A stretch of DNA of 64,000 nt. Origin: Bacilli bacterium. Lineage in GTDB: Bacteria > Bacillota_I > Bacilli_A > RF39 > UBA660. Positions within the stretch are counted from its first letter, which is position 1. The number at the start of each line of letters is the position of its first letter. Below, piece after piece: positions 25,257-33,555 of the stretch. Both the position numbers and the translations under genes were made by a program. Location of the stretch: assembly GCA_017410525.1 (NCBI GenBank), contig JAFQQQ010000002.1, positions 1 to 64,000 on the forward strand. Direction: 5' to 3'. The notes under the pieces are model-generated. The model was not told the DNA's origin. It worked only from the letters and a program-made list of their open reading frames with translations, and ran no database searches.

Positions 25257-26133
25257 ATTTTGCTTCTATATAAACATTAGAATTAAAAGTATGTTCTATA
25301 ACATCCAATTTATGTAATTCATTAGTAGAAATTAAGAAGAAGTTATGTAGTAAATATTGATTATTCTCATCTACTGGATCATCCCAAGTAGCATCTAGAT
25401 GATACCAAGAACCATCTAAATTAACTAAATTCCATATATGATTTTCTGAATTTATTTTATAATTCTGTAAACCTATCCTATTTAAATATATTGACATAAT
25501 ATCACTATAGCCACCACAAATTGATTTACCAGTAGTTAATAAATCATATGCAGTGTATGACTCGTTAGCATGATCGCTATCATACTTTGTTATATTGATT
25601 ATATGGTCATGAAATGATTTTATCTTATCATAATTACTCATATTATCGATTTTATTATTAATAATAAACGTATCTATATATGCCTTAACAAAAATTATTT
25701 CTTCGTCAGTATATGCTTTTTTTGTTTTAATAGTTATCTTGCCACTATTAGAAATGTCTATATTTATTGAATTAAATGAATTAAAAGGATGAACAAAATT
25801 ATTTATATTTGATATTGCGTCTTTATCATCAATTAATTTTTTTACATCATCTATACAATTATCATAATCGCAATAGTAAGAATAACTGTTATCACCACTA
25901 TTTAAAAAAGTGTAAAAGATATTTAACATTTCTTGATAATTTTCAATGTTTGATTTATCTATGTTTTGAACATATTTATAATCATAATCTAAGTAATATT
26001 CGTTATAAGTTAAAACCTTATTACCTCCACCATAAATTAAGTTATCTGATATGAAGGTTGTTATATTATCTTTAAATATATAGACAACTATTACTAGACC
26101 AATCATAAAACCAATTTTTAATAAATCTTTCAT
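25255..26133 (-). CDS. Membrane-anchored transglutaminase-like domain protein
   Basis: A 292-residue protein with one N-terminal membrane helix (about 5-20) and an outside-facing domain. The transglutaminase-like (papain fold) triad is visible: Cys in GKSICGGYSDIMSIYLN near 205, His in NSENHIWNLVNLDGSWYH near 232 and Asp in LDATWDDP near 250. Such proteins may be crosslinkers or peptidases acting at the cell surface. No substrate is evident. A spore role (GerQ crosslinking) is possible but speculative, since the helix suggests membrane location. Confidence 0.82.
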   Translation of the reverse strand: MKDLLKIGFMIGLVIVVYIFKDNITTFISDNLIYGGGNKVLTYNEYYLDYDYKYVQNIDKSNIENYQEMLNIFYTFLNSGDNSYSYYCDYDNCIDDVKKLIDDKDAISNINNFVHPFNSFNSINIDISNSGKITIKTKKAYTDEEIIFVKAYIDTFIINNKIDNMSNYDKIKSFHDHIINITKYDSDHANESYTAYDLLTTGKSICGGYSDIMSIYLNRIGLQNYKINSENHIWNLVNLDGSWYHLDATWDDPVDENNQYLLHNFFLISTNELHKLDVIEHTFNSNVYIEAK

Positions 26134-26203
26134 AGCATCACCATACTAATTATAACACACTTTATTTTATTATCAATAATAAAATAAAAAAAGAAGTAAA
26201 TAA

Positions 26204-26467
26204 TTACTCCATTGAATTAACTTTTTTACTTAATCTAGATTTGTTTCTAGCACTTGTGTTTTTAGAAGTTACTCCTTTTTGAGTAGCTTTATCTATAGCT
26301 TTTATAGCTACTTTTAATTTATCATTAGCTTTTTCTTTATCTTTTGAAGCAACAGCTCTTTCTACATTTTTAATAGCAGTTTTCATACTAGCTTCAAACT
26401 TGTTGTTAGCTTCTTCTTTTCTGATATTTACTAAAACTCTTTTTTTAGCATTTTTCATATTTGGCAT
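26204..26467 (-). CDS. rpsT: 30S ribosomal protein S20
   Basis: The 87-residue protein has the S20 pattern: an N-terminal NMKNAKKRVLVNIRKEEANN, a helical middle and KAIDKATQKGVTSKNTSARN followed by KSRLSKKVN. GGAGGTGAA precedes the ATG. It is transcribed away from gpr, the usual neighbour of rpsT in B. subtilis, and upstream of the transglutaminase-like gene. Confidence 0.95.
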   Translation of the reverse strand: MPNMKNAKKRVLVNIRKEEANNKFEASMKTAIKNVERAVASKDKEKANDKLKVAIKAIDKATQKGVTSKNTSARNKSRLSKKVNSME

Positions 26468-26565
26468 AAGTTCACCTCCAAGTCACATATACACATATTT
26501 TAACAAAAAAATAAATAAAATGCAATAAAATAAGTGAATTTGTTCAAAATAATAAGGGTGATTTG

Positions 26566-27582
26566 ATGAATAAAGAGATAGATTTAAGTAAATATGAGAT
26601 AAGAACTGATTTAGCAATCGATCAAATAGAAGAAAAAATAAAACTAAAAGGAGTAAAACATAATACTGAAATTATTAATAATATTAAGGTGACAACTGTA
26701 AAGTTAGATGAGAGCAATGATTTAAATAAGAAAAAAGGAAAGTATATAACACTAGAATTTGAAGATGTAACAGATTATGAAAATAGGGAAAAGGTTACCA
26801 ATGTTTTAACAAATGTATTAAAAAAAATATTAAAACTTAATAATGATTCTTTTGGGCTTGTTGTTGGGCTTGGTAACGATAAATCTACTCCAGATTCATT
26901 AGGCCCGCTTGTAGTTAATGATATAGTAGTTACTAATCATTTATATATATTAAATGAACTCAGTGATAATTACAAAAGACTAGCTGCTATAAATCCAGGT
27001 GTAATGGGTGAAACTGGTATTGAAACAAGTGATATTATAGAATCTGTTGTTAAAAAAATTAAACCTAATTTTTTAATAGTTATAGATTCACTTGCTAGTA
27101 AATCTATTGAAAGATTAAACAAAACTATACAAATAACAGATACTGGTATACATCCTGGAAGTGGTATAGGTAACAAAAGAAAAGAAATAAGTTTTGAAAC
27201 ATTAGGTATACCTGTTATTGCTATAGGAGTTCCTACTGTTGTAGATGCTACTGTAATAGTTTCTGATACTATAAACTTTATTTATAAAAATTATGCATTT
27301 AATAAAGAATATATGAATAATCCCAAAAGTAAATTAACATTCAATAATGTAAATTACTTAAAAAAAGAATTGAAAGAAGATAAAAAAGATAAACAAGAGT
27401 TATTAGGATTAGTAGGTACTTTAAATGAAGAAGAATTACAAACTTTGCTTTATGAAGTATTGAATCCTATAGGATATAACCTTATGGTAACCCCAAAAGA
27501 AATAGATTTTGTTATAAAAAAACTTTCAAATATAATTTCACATTCTATAAATAATTCAATTCATGATATTGACAAAAACTAA
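26566..27582 (+). CDS. gpr: Germination protease (SASP endopeptidase)
   Basis: GPR is made in the forespore as a zymogen and degrades small acid-soluble proteins on germination. The 338-residue protein starts with the pro-segment ending at the conserved YEIRTDLAID. It continues with VGLGNDKSTPDSLGPLVV near 102, INPGVMGETGIETSDII near 142 and IVIDSLASKSIERLNKTIQI near 172, as in family A25. GGTGATTTG precedes the ATG. It is divergent from rpsT. Confidence 0.95.
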   Translation: MNKEIDLSKYEIRTDLAIDQIEEKIKLKGVKHNTEIINNIKVTTVKLDESNDLNKKKGKYITLEFEDVTDYENREKVTNVLTNVLKKILKLNNDSFGLVVGLGNDKSTPDSLGPLVVNDIVVTNHLYILNELSDNYKRLAAINPGVMGETGIETSDIIESVVKKIKPNFLIVIDSLASKSIERLNKTIQITDTGIHPGSGIGNKRKEISFETLGIPVIAIGVPTVVDATVIVSDTINFIYKNYAFNKEYMNNPKSKLTFNNVNYLKKELKEDKKDKQELLGLVGTLNEEELQTLLYEVLNPIGYNLMVTPKEIDFVIKKLSNIISHSINNSIHDIDKN

Positions 27583-27597
27583 ATTTGTTGATATATT
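27569..27597 (+). promoter_or_regulatory. Strong sigma-A promoter of the pilin gene
   Basis: Exact TTGACA (27569-27574), a 17-base spacer and TATATT (27592-27597). The -35 lies within the last codons of gpr. Confidence 0.75.
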
Positions 27598-27630
27598 ATT
27601 ATCGTAGGACAAAAGTAAGGTGGTGAGAGA

Positions 27631-28038
27631 ATGAAAAAAGGTTTTACATTAATCGAATTATTAGCTGTAATCGTTATCTTAGCTATCATCGCTTTAATCG
27701 CAACTCCAATTATTTTAGGAATCATTAACGATGCTAGAGAAGAAGCTGAAACTAGAACAGCTGAATTAGTAGCAAGCAGTGTTGAATTAGCTTATACTGG
27801 ATATTTATTTGAACACGGAGGAAATACTCCAGCAGATCTTTGTGCATTTATGAATGATCATTTCGCAATGGATGGTGCTACATTAACAACTTGTACTGCA
27901 GGATCAAATAACGGTACAGTAACAGTTGGAGAAGATACTTACACAGTAACTTATGCTAATGGTATGGCAACAGTTGCAGGAGGAACTAACGTTCATGCTG
28001 GACTTACTCCTATAAATGTTAAATTAGCTACTAAATAA
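27631..28038 (+). CDS. Orphan type IV pilin-like protein
   Basis: The 135-residue protein has a class-III/type IV prepilin leader MKKG/FTLIELLAVIVILAI, with processing expected after Gly4. A hydrophobic helix continues to about 32, and a Thr/Gly/Ala-rich globular part has two Cys (AD-LCAF, TTCTAG). Codon use is strikingly richer in ATC, GCT and GAA than the neighbours, which, with the strong promoter, the GGTGGTGAG site and a strong terminator, suggests high expression. No pilus ATPase, prepilin peptidase or other com/pil gene is in the window. Confidence 0.87.
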   Translation: MKKGFTLIELLAVIVILAIIALIATPIILGIINDAREEAETRTAELVASSVELAYTGYLFEHGGNTPADLCAFMNDHFAMDGATLTTCTAGSNNGTVTVGEDTYTVTYANGMATVAGGTNVHAGLTPINVKLATK

Positions 28039-28052
28039 TAAATTTAGTATAA

Positions 28053-28084
28053 GAAAAGTTTAGTCTATACTAAACTTTTTTTAT
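28053..28084 (+). terminator. Terminator after the pilin gene
   Basis: AAAGTTTAG-TCTATA-CTAAACTTT stem followed by a T-rich tract. Confidence 0.85.
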
Positions 28085-28140
28085 TTTACTTTTTTTCTAT
28101 TTAATGATATAATACTTTTGTTTTGAAAGGGGCTGATATT

Positions 28141-29454
28141 ATGAAAAAGCCTGTAGTTGCTTTAGTAGGAAGACCTAATGTAGGAAAAAGTACTATATTT
28201 AACAAATTAGTAGGTAAAAAATTATCAATAATAGAAGATACTCCTGGTGTTACAAGAGATAGAGTATATGGAAGTGTAAATTATGGAGACTATAAGTTTC
28301 ACTTGATTGATACAGGTGGTATTGAACTTGGAAATGAAGATTTTAATAATGAAATAAGAGTTCAAGCTAGTCTTGCTATTGATGAAGCAGATATTGTTGT
28401 ATTTGTAGTTGATGGTAAAGATGGACTTACTAGTGATGATTTTTTAGTTAGAGATATGTTAAAGAAAATTTCTAATAAAGTTATAGTTGCCATAAACAAG
28501 TGTGATAGTAAAAATATAAAAGAAACTGAGTATGAGTTTTATGAATTAGGTTTTGAAAATTATATTAAAGTTAGTGGAGAACAAGGTGATGGTATTTATG
28601 ATTTATTAGATGCTATTACTGAGAATTTTCCTAAGTTTGAAGAAGATATAGAAGATGGTATAGTTAAGTTTTCTATAATAGGAAGACCTAATGTAGGAAA
28701 GAGTAGTTTAGTAAATGCAATACTTAATGAAGAAAGAGTTATTGTAAGTGATATCGCTGGTACTACTAGGGATGCTATTGATACTGAATTTAATTATAAT
28801 AATGAAAAATATGTAGTAATAGATACTGCTGGTATGAGAAAAAAAGGTAAAATATATGAAAATGTAGAAAAATATAGTTTGCTTAGAAGTTTAAAAGCAA
28901 TTGATAGATCTGATGTATGTGTACTTGTTATAAATGCTGAACAAGGTATAATAGAGCACGATAAACATATTGCTGGATATGCACTTGAAGCAGGAAAGGC
29001 TATTGTAATAGTAGTTAATAAATGGGATTTAATAGAAGATAAAGATAGTGCAATTAAAAGATGGAAAGAAGATATATATGCTAATTTCCAATTTATGAGT
29101 TATGCTAAAATTGTATTTTTAAGTGCTAAAACTAAAAAGAGAATACATACACTTATGCCTGAAGTATTAAATGCTTATGAAAACAGTAAAAAAGAAATAA
29201 AAACTAGTTTACTTAATAAGGTTATTGCTGATGCTTATGAGTTGAATTTACCACCTAGTTATAAAGGCAAAAGACTTAAAATATATTTTGCTTCACAAGT
29301 AAGAACTCAGCCCCCAACATTTAATATTCAAGTAAATAGTAAGGGTTTAGTACACTTCTCTTATGAAAGATATTTAGAAAATAAAATAAGAGAGTCATTT
29401 GATTTTAGCGGTACTCCAATAGTTATAAATTTCAAAAGTAAAGGGGAACAATAG
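28141..29454 (+). CDS. der: Double GTPase Der (EngA), 50S assembly factor
   Basis: Der has two GTPase domains in tandem and a C-terminal KH-like domain. G1 GRPNVGKSTIFN is near 9 and GRPNVGKSSLVN near 180; NKCD and NKWD are the two G4 motifs. The C-terminal LPPSYKGKRLKIYFASQV follows. The 437-residue length is normal. AAAGGGG precedes the ATG at 28141; the in-frame ATG at 28123 precedes that site and is rejected. Confidence 0.96.
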   Translation: MKKPVVALVGRPNVGKSTIFNKLVGKKLSIIEDTPGVTRDRVYGSVNYGDYKFHLIDTGGIELGNEDFNNEIRVQASLAIDEADIVVFVVDGKDGLTSDDFLVRDMLKKISNKVIVAINKCDSKNIKETEYEFYELGFENYIKVSGEQGDGIYDLLDAITENFPKFEEDIEDGIVKFSIIGRPNVGKSSLVNAILNEERVIVSDIAGTTRDAIDTEFNYNNEKYVVIDTAGMRKKGKIYENVEKYSLLRSLKAIDRSDVCVLVINAEQGIIEHDKHIAGYALEAGKAIVIVVNKWDLIEDKDSAIKRWKEDIYANFQFMSYAKIVFLSAKTKKRIHTLMPEVLNAYENSKKEIKTSLLNKVIADAYELNLPPSYKGKRLKIYFASQVRTQPPTFNIQVNSKGLVHFSYERYLENKIRESFDFSGTPIVINFKSKGEQ

Positions 29455-29468
29455 TTCCTTTTTTTTGG
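29440..29468 (+). terminator. Terminator overlapping the end of der
   Basis: AAAGGGGAAC-AATA-GTTCCTTTTTTT stem and T run. Confidence 0.8.
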
Positions 29469-29498
29469 TTTTTATGTTATTATTATAAAGGTGATAGA

Positions 29499-30842
29499 AT
29501 GGAAAAGATAATAAATAAAAAAATATTAACTATATTTACTCTATGTATATTAATAATTGTTCCATTTCTTAAATTTTTTTCTATGAATTTAGAAATGTTT
29601 GGAGTAATGAATAATTATGATTTTATAAATCCAGCAATCATTTTATATGTATCAGTTCCATTTTTAATATTTGTATATATAAAAGATATAGTAGATAAAA
29701 AGAGAAAATTGGATATATATGATTATTTATTTTATATACTTGTTATTGTAGGAATAGTTTCTTGTATATTTTCAATTGATAAAATGATTTCTATATTTGG
29801 GAAAGATTTTAGACATGAGGGATTCTTGTCAGTATTAAGTTATTGTTTATTATTTATAAATTGGAAAGAAAATGGTAGTAAAGAAGATATAAAAAAGTTT
29901 TTAAAATTGTTGATTACAATAGCTGTTATAAACTCCATATATGCATTGTTTCAAACATATACAAACTTTGATTTTGTATTAACATATTTTGATTATGATG
30001 GTAAAATGGCATCAGGTATGTGTGGAAACCCTAATTTTTTTGGAAGTCTAATTGTAACCGTGTTAGCTATTGTTACTTGTAATTTTTTGATTGATAAAGA
30101 AAAATTAAATTATAGAAAAATATTGTTATTAATACTTTTATTTATAGCGTTAATAAATAGTGAATCTACAGGTCCAATATTAACTTATATAATATTTTTA
30201 ATATTTTTGTTTGTATTTCTTTATATAAAAAAATACAAAGTACTAAAAAGAGCCCTAGTGCTTTGCGCTATATTAATAACATCTTATTTAACTTTAATAC
30301 CACTAAATAATAATTTTGTATTAGATAAAGATGGAAATAAGATAAATAAAAATGAAACTAGTATTTCTTCTATTAAAAAAACCATAGGAAGTGGTGGAAC
30401 TGGAAGATTAAAAATATGGGAAAATAGTTTAAATATAGTAAAAGATAATCCTGTAATAGGTGTTGGTTTTGATAATTTTGTGTTAGCATATCCAAATCCA
30501 AAAGTAGAAAACAAAGTAAGTTTAGTTTTAACTAACGATGGAGCGCATAAGGAAGTATTATATTATTATATAGTTGATAATGCCCATAATGTTTATCTGC
30601 ATACAGCTGTTTCATCAGGCTTATTAGGGCTTATTCCATATTTATTGCTTTGCTTATTGGTATTTATTAAAGGGTTAAAATTTAAAAATAAATTAGGTAT
30701 ATTACTTTTAAGTGGATTTGTAGCTTACTCAATTCAAGCATTCGCTAATATAAGTGTAATTCAAGTTGCACCTATCTACTATATAATAATGGGCTTAATA
30801 TTATCTTTAAAAGAAGAACCTAATAAAACCTCTAACATATAA
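29499..30842 (+). CDS. O-antigen ligase/polymerase-family membrane protein
   Basis: A 447-residue polytopic protein with about eleven membrane segments. It has the Wzy_C/WaaL signature pattern: GNPNFFGSLIVTVLA near 172, a large extracytoplasmic loop with TGRLKIWENSLNIVKDNPVI and GVGFDNFV near 300-325, and DNAHNVYLHTAVSSGLLGL near 363. This family polymerises or ligates lipid-linked saccharides to acceptors. No glycosyltransferases are adjacent. It could act in wall teichoic or protein glycosylation; the substrate is unknown. Confidence 0.83.
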   Translation: MEKIINKKILTIFTLCILIIVPFLKFFSMNLEMFGVMNNYDFINPAIILYVSVPFLIFVYIKDIVDKKRKLDIYDYLFYILVIVGIVSCIFSIDKMISIFGKDFRHEGFLSVLSYCLLFINWKENGSKEDIKKFLKLLITIAVINSIYALFQTYTNFDFVLTYFDYDGKMASGMCGNPNFFGSLIVTVLAIVTCNFLIDKEKLNYRKILLLILLFIALINSESTGPILTYIIFLIFLFVFLYIKKYKVLKRALVLCAILITSYLTLIPLNNNFVLDKDGNKINKNETSISSIKKTIGSGGTGRLKIWENSLNIVKDNPVIGVGFDNFVLAYPNPKVENKVSLVLTNDGAHKEVLYYYIVDNAHNVYLHTAVSSGLLGLIPYLLLCLLVFIKGLKFKNKLGILLLSGFVAYSIQAFANISVIQVAPIYYIIMGLILSLKEEPNKTSNI

Positions 30843-30860
30843 TAATGTAGGAGGTTTTTT
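30829..30860 (+). terminator. Hairpin at the end of the O-antigen-ligase-like gene that holds the spoVIF ribosome site
   Basis: AAAACCTC and GAGGTTTTTT pair around about 15 bases, followed by T's. The GGAGG of spoVIF lies in the 3' arm, so the same hairpin could end transcription and hide the ribosome site. Confidence 0.65.
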
Positions 30861-30861
30861 C

Positions 30862-31104
30862 ATGGCTTTTTCGGATTCTTTCTTTAATAGAATAGAGAAA
30901 AAAACTAATGTTGGTAAGGACACTATATTAGAACTTGCTAAAAAGTTACAACAAAATGATTTAAAAAATGAAGGTACTTTAAGAGAGGTTATTCAAACTT
31001 TAAGTCAAATGACAGGTAGGAATGTTACTAAGGAACAAGAAGATAAAATTATAAATGCGGTGGTTACTGATAAAGTGCCTAAAGATATAGATAAGTTAAT
31101 TTAA
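30862..31104 (+). CDS. spoVIF: Stage VI sporulation protein F
   Basis: SpoVIF is a late mother-cell protein needed for coat assembly and expression of GerE-dependent coat genes in B. subtilis. The 80-residue protein is conserved over its length: FSDSFFNRIEKKTNVGKDTI, DLKNEGTLREVIQTLSQMTG, then VTKEQEDKIINAVV. The ribosome site GGAGG sits 7 bases before the ATG, inside a hairpin arm. The presence of spoVIF and gerE together in the window fits a Bacilli-type late sporulation network. Confidence 0.9.
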   Translation: MAFSDSFFNRIEKKTNVGKDTILELAKKLQQNDLKNEGTLREVIQTLSQMTGRNVTKEQEDKIINAVVTDKVPKDIDKLI

Positions 31105-31148
31105 TTAACTTTTTTAAATTTTACTATTTTTGTAAAACTGTAATAGTT

Positions 31149-31187
31149 AAAACTACAGATATTAAAAAAATGTTTGTAGTTTTTTTA
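31149..31187 (+). terminator. Terminator after spoVIF
   Basis: AAAACTACA and TGTAGTTTTTTT form a stem around an A-rich loop. Confidence 0.65.
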
Positions 31188-31273
31188 TTACTGTAAAAAT
31201 TATAATGTAATTAATCCAAAATGTTCATTTGATTAGTATTTTAATATGTGTTATAACCTTAATGGGTGAAAAA

Positions 31274-32161
31274 ATGAACTATTTAAATGATATAAAAAAC
31301 TTAATAGAAAAAGATATAGTATTAAATAAAAAACATAGATTGATAGAAGAAAACTCTAGATTAAATACTTATTTTGGGATTGGAAAACTTATAGTAGCGG
31401 CTCAAGGCGGAGAATTAAGAGCTAAATATGGAAATGGTTTAATAAAAGAATGGAGTAAGGAGTTAACTAAGTTATATGGTAAGGGTTATGATATATCTAA
31501 TTTAAAAAGAATGAGGAAACTTTATTTGATTTTTCAAAAAGGTGGCCCACTGGGCCACTTATCTTGGACACATTATAGATACATACTTCCAATAAAAGAT
31601 GAGTCAAAAAGAAATTATTATATTAATTTGTGTATAAAACAAAATCTAAGTAAAAATCAGTTAATTGAAAAGATAAAAAATAATGAGTATGAAAGATTAG
31701 AGTATAAAGATAATATAGAACTAATAACTAATGATAGTAGTGTTACAATAAAAGATATGATAAAGAATCCTATATTAATAAAAACCAATAATAGAGTGGA
31801 TAAATTAAGTGAGAAAGCGTTAAAGAAATTTATTTTAGAAAAGATAGAAGATTTTTTATTAGAACTAGGTTATGGGTTTACGTTTGTAGGTAGTGAATAT
31901 AAATTAGGTAATCATAAATGCGATTTATTATTCTTTAATTATGAACTTAATTCTTTTGTAGTTATAGAACTTAAAATAAGAAAATTAAAACCGATAGATA
32001 TAGGTCAAATAAAATATTATATGAATTATATAGATACAAATATAAAGAAAGATTATATGAATAAATCTATTGGAATAATTCTTTGTAAAGAAGATAATGA
32101 AATAGTTGTAAAGTATGTTACAGATGAAAGAATATTATTTAGTACTTATCAGTTAAATTAG
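31274..32161 (+). CDS. DUF1016/YhcG-type PDDEXK nuclease-family protein
   Basis: The 295-residue protein has a helical DNA-binding N-terminal domain (LNTYFGIGKLIVAAQGGELR, KYGNGLIKEWSKELTKLYG, LSWTHYRYILPI). A PDDEXK nuclease domain lies near 200-295, with LELGYGFTFVGSEY, the HKCDLLFFN Asp and the VIELKIRKLKP Glu-x-Lys. YhcG-family proteins often travel with restriction-modification loci or mobile elements; here it stands alone between terminators. The ATG at 31274 with GGGTGAA upstream is chosen over 31229. Confidence 0.87.
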   Translation: MNYLNDIKNLIEKDIVLNKKHRLIEENSRLNTYFGIGKLIVAAQGGELRAKYGNGLIKEWSKELTKLYGKGYDISNLKRMRKLYLIFQKGGPLGHLSWTHYRYILPIKDESKRNYYINLCIKQNLSKNQLIEKIKNNEYERLEYKDNIELITNDSSVTIKDMIKNPILIKTNNRVDKLSEKALKKFILEKIEDFLLELGYGFTFVGSEYKLGNHKCDLLFFNYELNSFVVIELKIRKLKPIDIGQIKYYMNYIDTNIKKDYMNKSIGIILCKEDNEIVVKYVTDERILFSTYQLN

Positions 32162-32206
32162 TTTTAAAATATTATAATGTGTGTTAAAATTGAATTAGGT
32201 GGTTTT

Positions 32207-33187
32207 ATGTTTAAAATAGGTAATGTAGAAATAAAAAATAATGTAGTACTTGCTCCTATGGCTGGTATTTCTAATAGTGCATATCGTACTATAATAAAAG
32301 AAATGGGTGCAGGTTTAATAGTAGCAGAAATGGTTAGTGATAAAGCAATAATGTACGGTAGTAAAAAAACTATTGATATGCTTTATATGACTGAATATGA
32401 AAGACCTATTTCTCAGCAAATATTTGGTAGTGATAAGAAGTCTTTTGTAATAGCTGCCAAATATATATATGAAAATATGAAACCAGATATAATTGATATA
32501 AACATGGGATGTCCAGTACCTAAGGTTGCAATAGGATCCCAAGCAGGAAGTGCTCTTTTAAAAGATCCAAATAAAGTCTATGAAATAGTTAAAGCAGTAG
32601 TACAAAGTGTGCCTATACCAGTAACTGTAAAAATAAGAAGTGGTTGGGATGAAAGCAGTATAAATGCAGTTGAAATTGCTAAAGTAATAGAAAGTGCAGG
32701 CGCTAGTGCAATTACAGTACATCCAAGAACACGCGCTCAAGGTTATAGTGGTAAAGCTAATTGGAATATTATTAAACAGGTTAAAGAATCCGTTAGTATA
32801 CCTGTAATAGGTAATGGAGATATAAATAGTTGTTATGATGCTAAGAGAATGATAGATGAAACTAATTGTGATGCTGTTATGATAGGTAGAGGAGTATTAG
32901 GTAATCCTTGGTTAATAAAAGAATGTATAGATTATTTAGAAAAAGGAATAGAACCAAAAGAAATAAGTAAAAACGAAAAAATAGATATGATAAAAAAACA
33001 TTTGGATTTACTTATAGAAACTAAACCGTATAAAGTTGCTATGCTTGAAATAAGAAGTCATGCTGCTTGGTATTTAAAAGGGGTACCTAACACTAAAGAT
33101 TTAAAGGAAAGTATTTTTAAATCAAACACTAAAGAAGAATTAATAAAATTGTTAGATAATTATATGCTTGAACACAGCAAGGATTAA
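32207..33187 (+). CDS. dusB: tRNA dihydrouridine synthase
   Basis: Dus enzymes reduce uridine to dihydrouridine in tRNA using FMN. The 326-residue TIM barrel has NNVVLAPMAGISNSAYRTI at the start, the catalytic Cys in DINMGCPVPKV near 100, KIRSGWDESSINAVEIAK near 140, HPRTRAQGYSGKANW near 170 and GNGDI and GRGVLGNPW flavin motifs. GGTGG precedes the ATG at 32207. Its stop codon overlaps the stop of the sigK 3' part on the other strand. Confidence 0.94.
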   Translation: MFKIGNVEIKNNVVLAPMAGISNSAYRTIIKEMGAGLIVAEMVSDKAIMYGSKKTIDMLYMTEYERPISQQIFGSDKKSFVIAAKYIYENMKPDIIDINMGCPVPKVAIGSQAGSALLKDPNKVYEIVKAVVQSVPIPVTVKIRSGWDESSINAVEIAKVIESAGASAITVHPRTRAQGYSGKANWNIIKQVKESVSIPVIGNGDINSCYDAKRMIDETNCDAVMIGRGVLGNPWLIKECIDYLEKGIEPKEISKNEKIDMIKKHLDLLIETKPYKVAMLEIRSHAAWYLKGVPNTKDLKESIFKSNTKEELIKLLDNYMLEHSKD

Positions 33188-33204
33188 ACATCCTTGCTGT
33201 GTTT
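33171..33204. terminator. Bidirectional terminator for dusB and sigK
   Basis: AACACAGCAAGGAT and ATCCTTGCTGTGTT form a perfect 14-base stem across the two overlapping stop codons. Confidence 0.88.
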
Positions 33205-33555
33205 TAAAAATTCTCGGAGTATTTTAGTTAATGCTCTTTTTTCTATTCTAGAAACATAACTTCTAGAAATACCTAATTTTTTAGCTATTTCCTTTTGGGT
33301 TATTTCATCTTTGTCATTTAAACCATATCTTTCAGTAATTATTTTTTTTTCTCTATCTGTTAAAACAGAAAAATAAGTTTTTAAATCAGCAATATTATCA
33401 TCTTTATGGATATCAAGAGCAAAATCTGGAGCTGGAGTTTTTAATATATCTAATATTGTTATTTCATTTCCTTCTTTATCAAATCCAACAGAGTCATTTA
33501 TGCTTATGTCTTTGCTCCTTTTTTTATTGTTTCTAAAATACATTAAAATTTCATT
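33184..33555 (-). CDS. sigK: sigK 3' part: sigma-K regions 3-4 (spoIIIC-like)
   Basis: This is the C-terminal portion of mother-cell RNA polymerase sigma factor K. From the AAT at 33555-33553 it reads NEILMYFRNNKKRSKDISIN, then GFDKEGNEITILDIL. It includes the region 4 motif TQKEIAKKLGISRSYVSRIE, close to Bacillus SigK throughout. There are 122 codons after the junction Asn. It has no proper start; the upstream GTG/ATA codons belong to the recombinase end. After removal of the 6.9-kb element it joins in frame to the part at 40788-40462 to give a 231-residue SigK (Bacillus 241). Confidence 0.93.
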   Translation of the reverse strand, partial: NEILMYFRNNKKRSKDISINDSVGFDKEGNEITILDILKTPAPDFALDIHKDDNIADLKTYFSVLTDREKKIITERYGLNDKDEITQKEIAKKLGISRSYVSRIEKRALTKILREFLKHSKDV

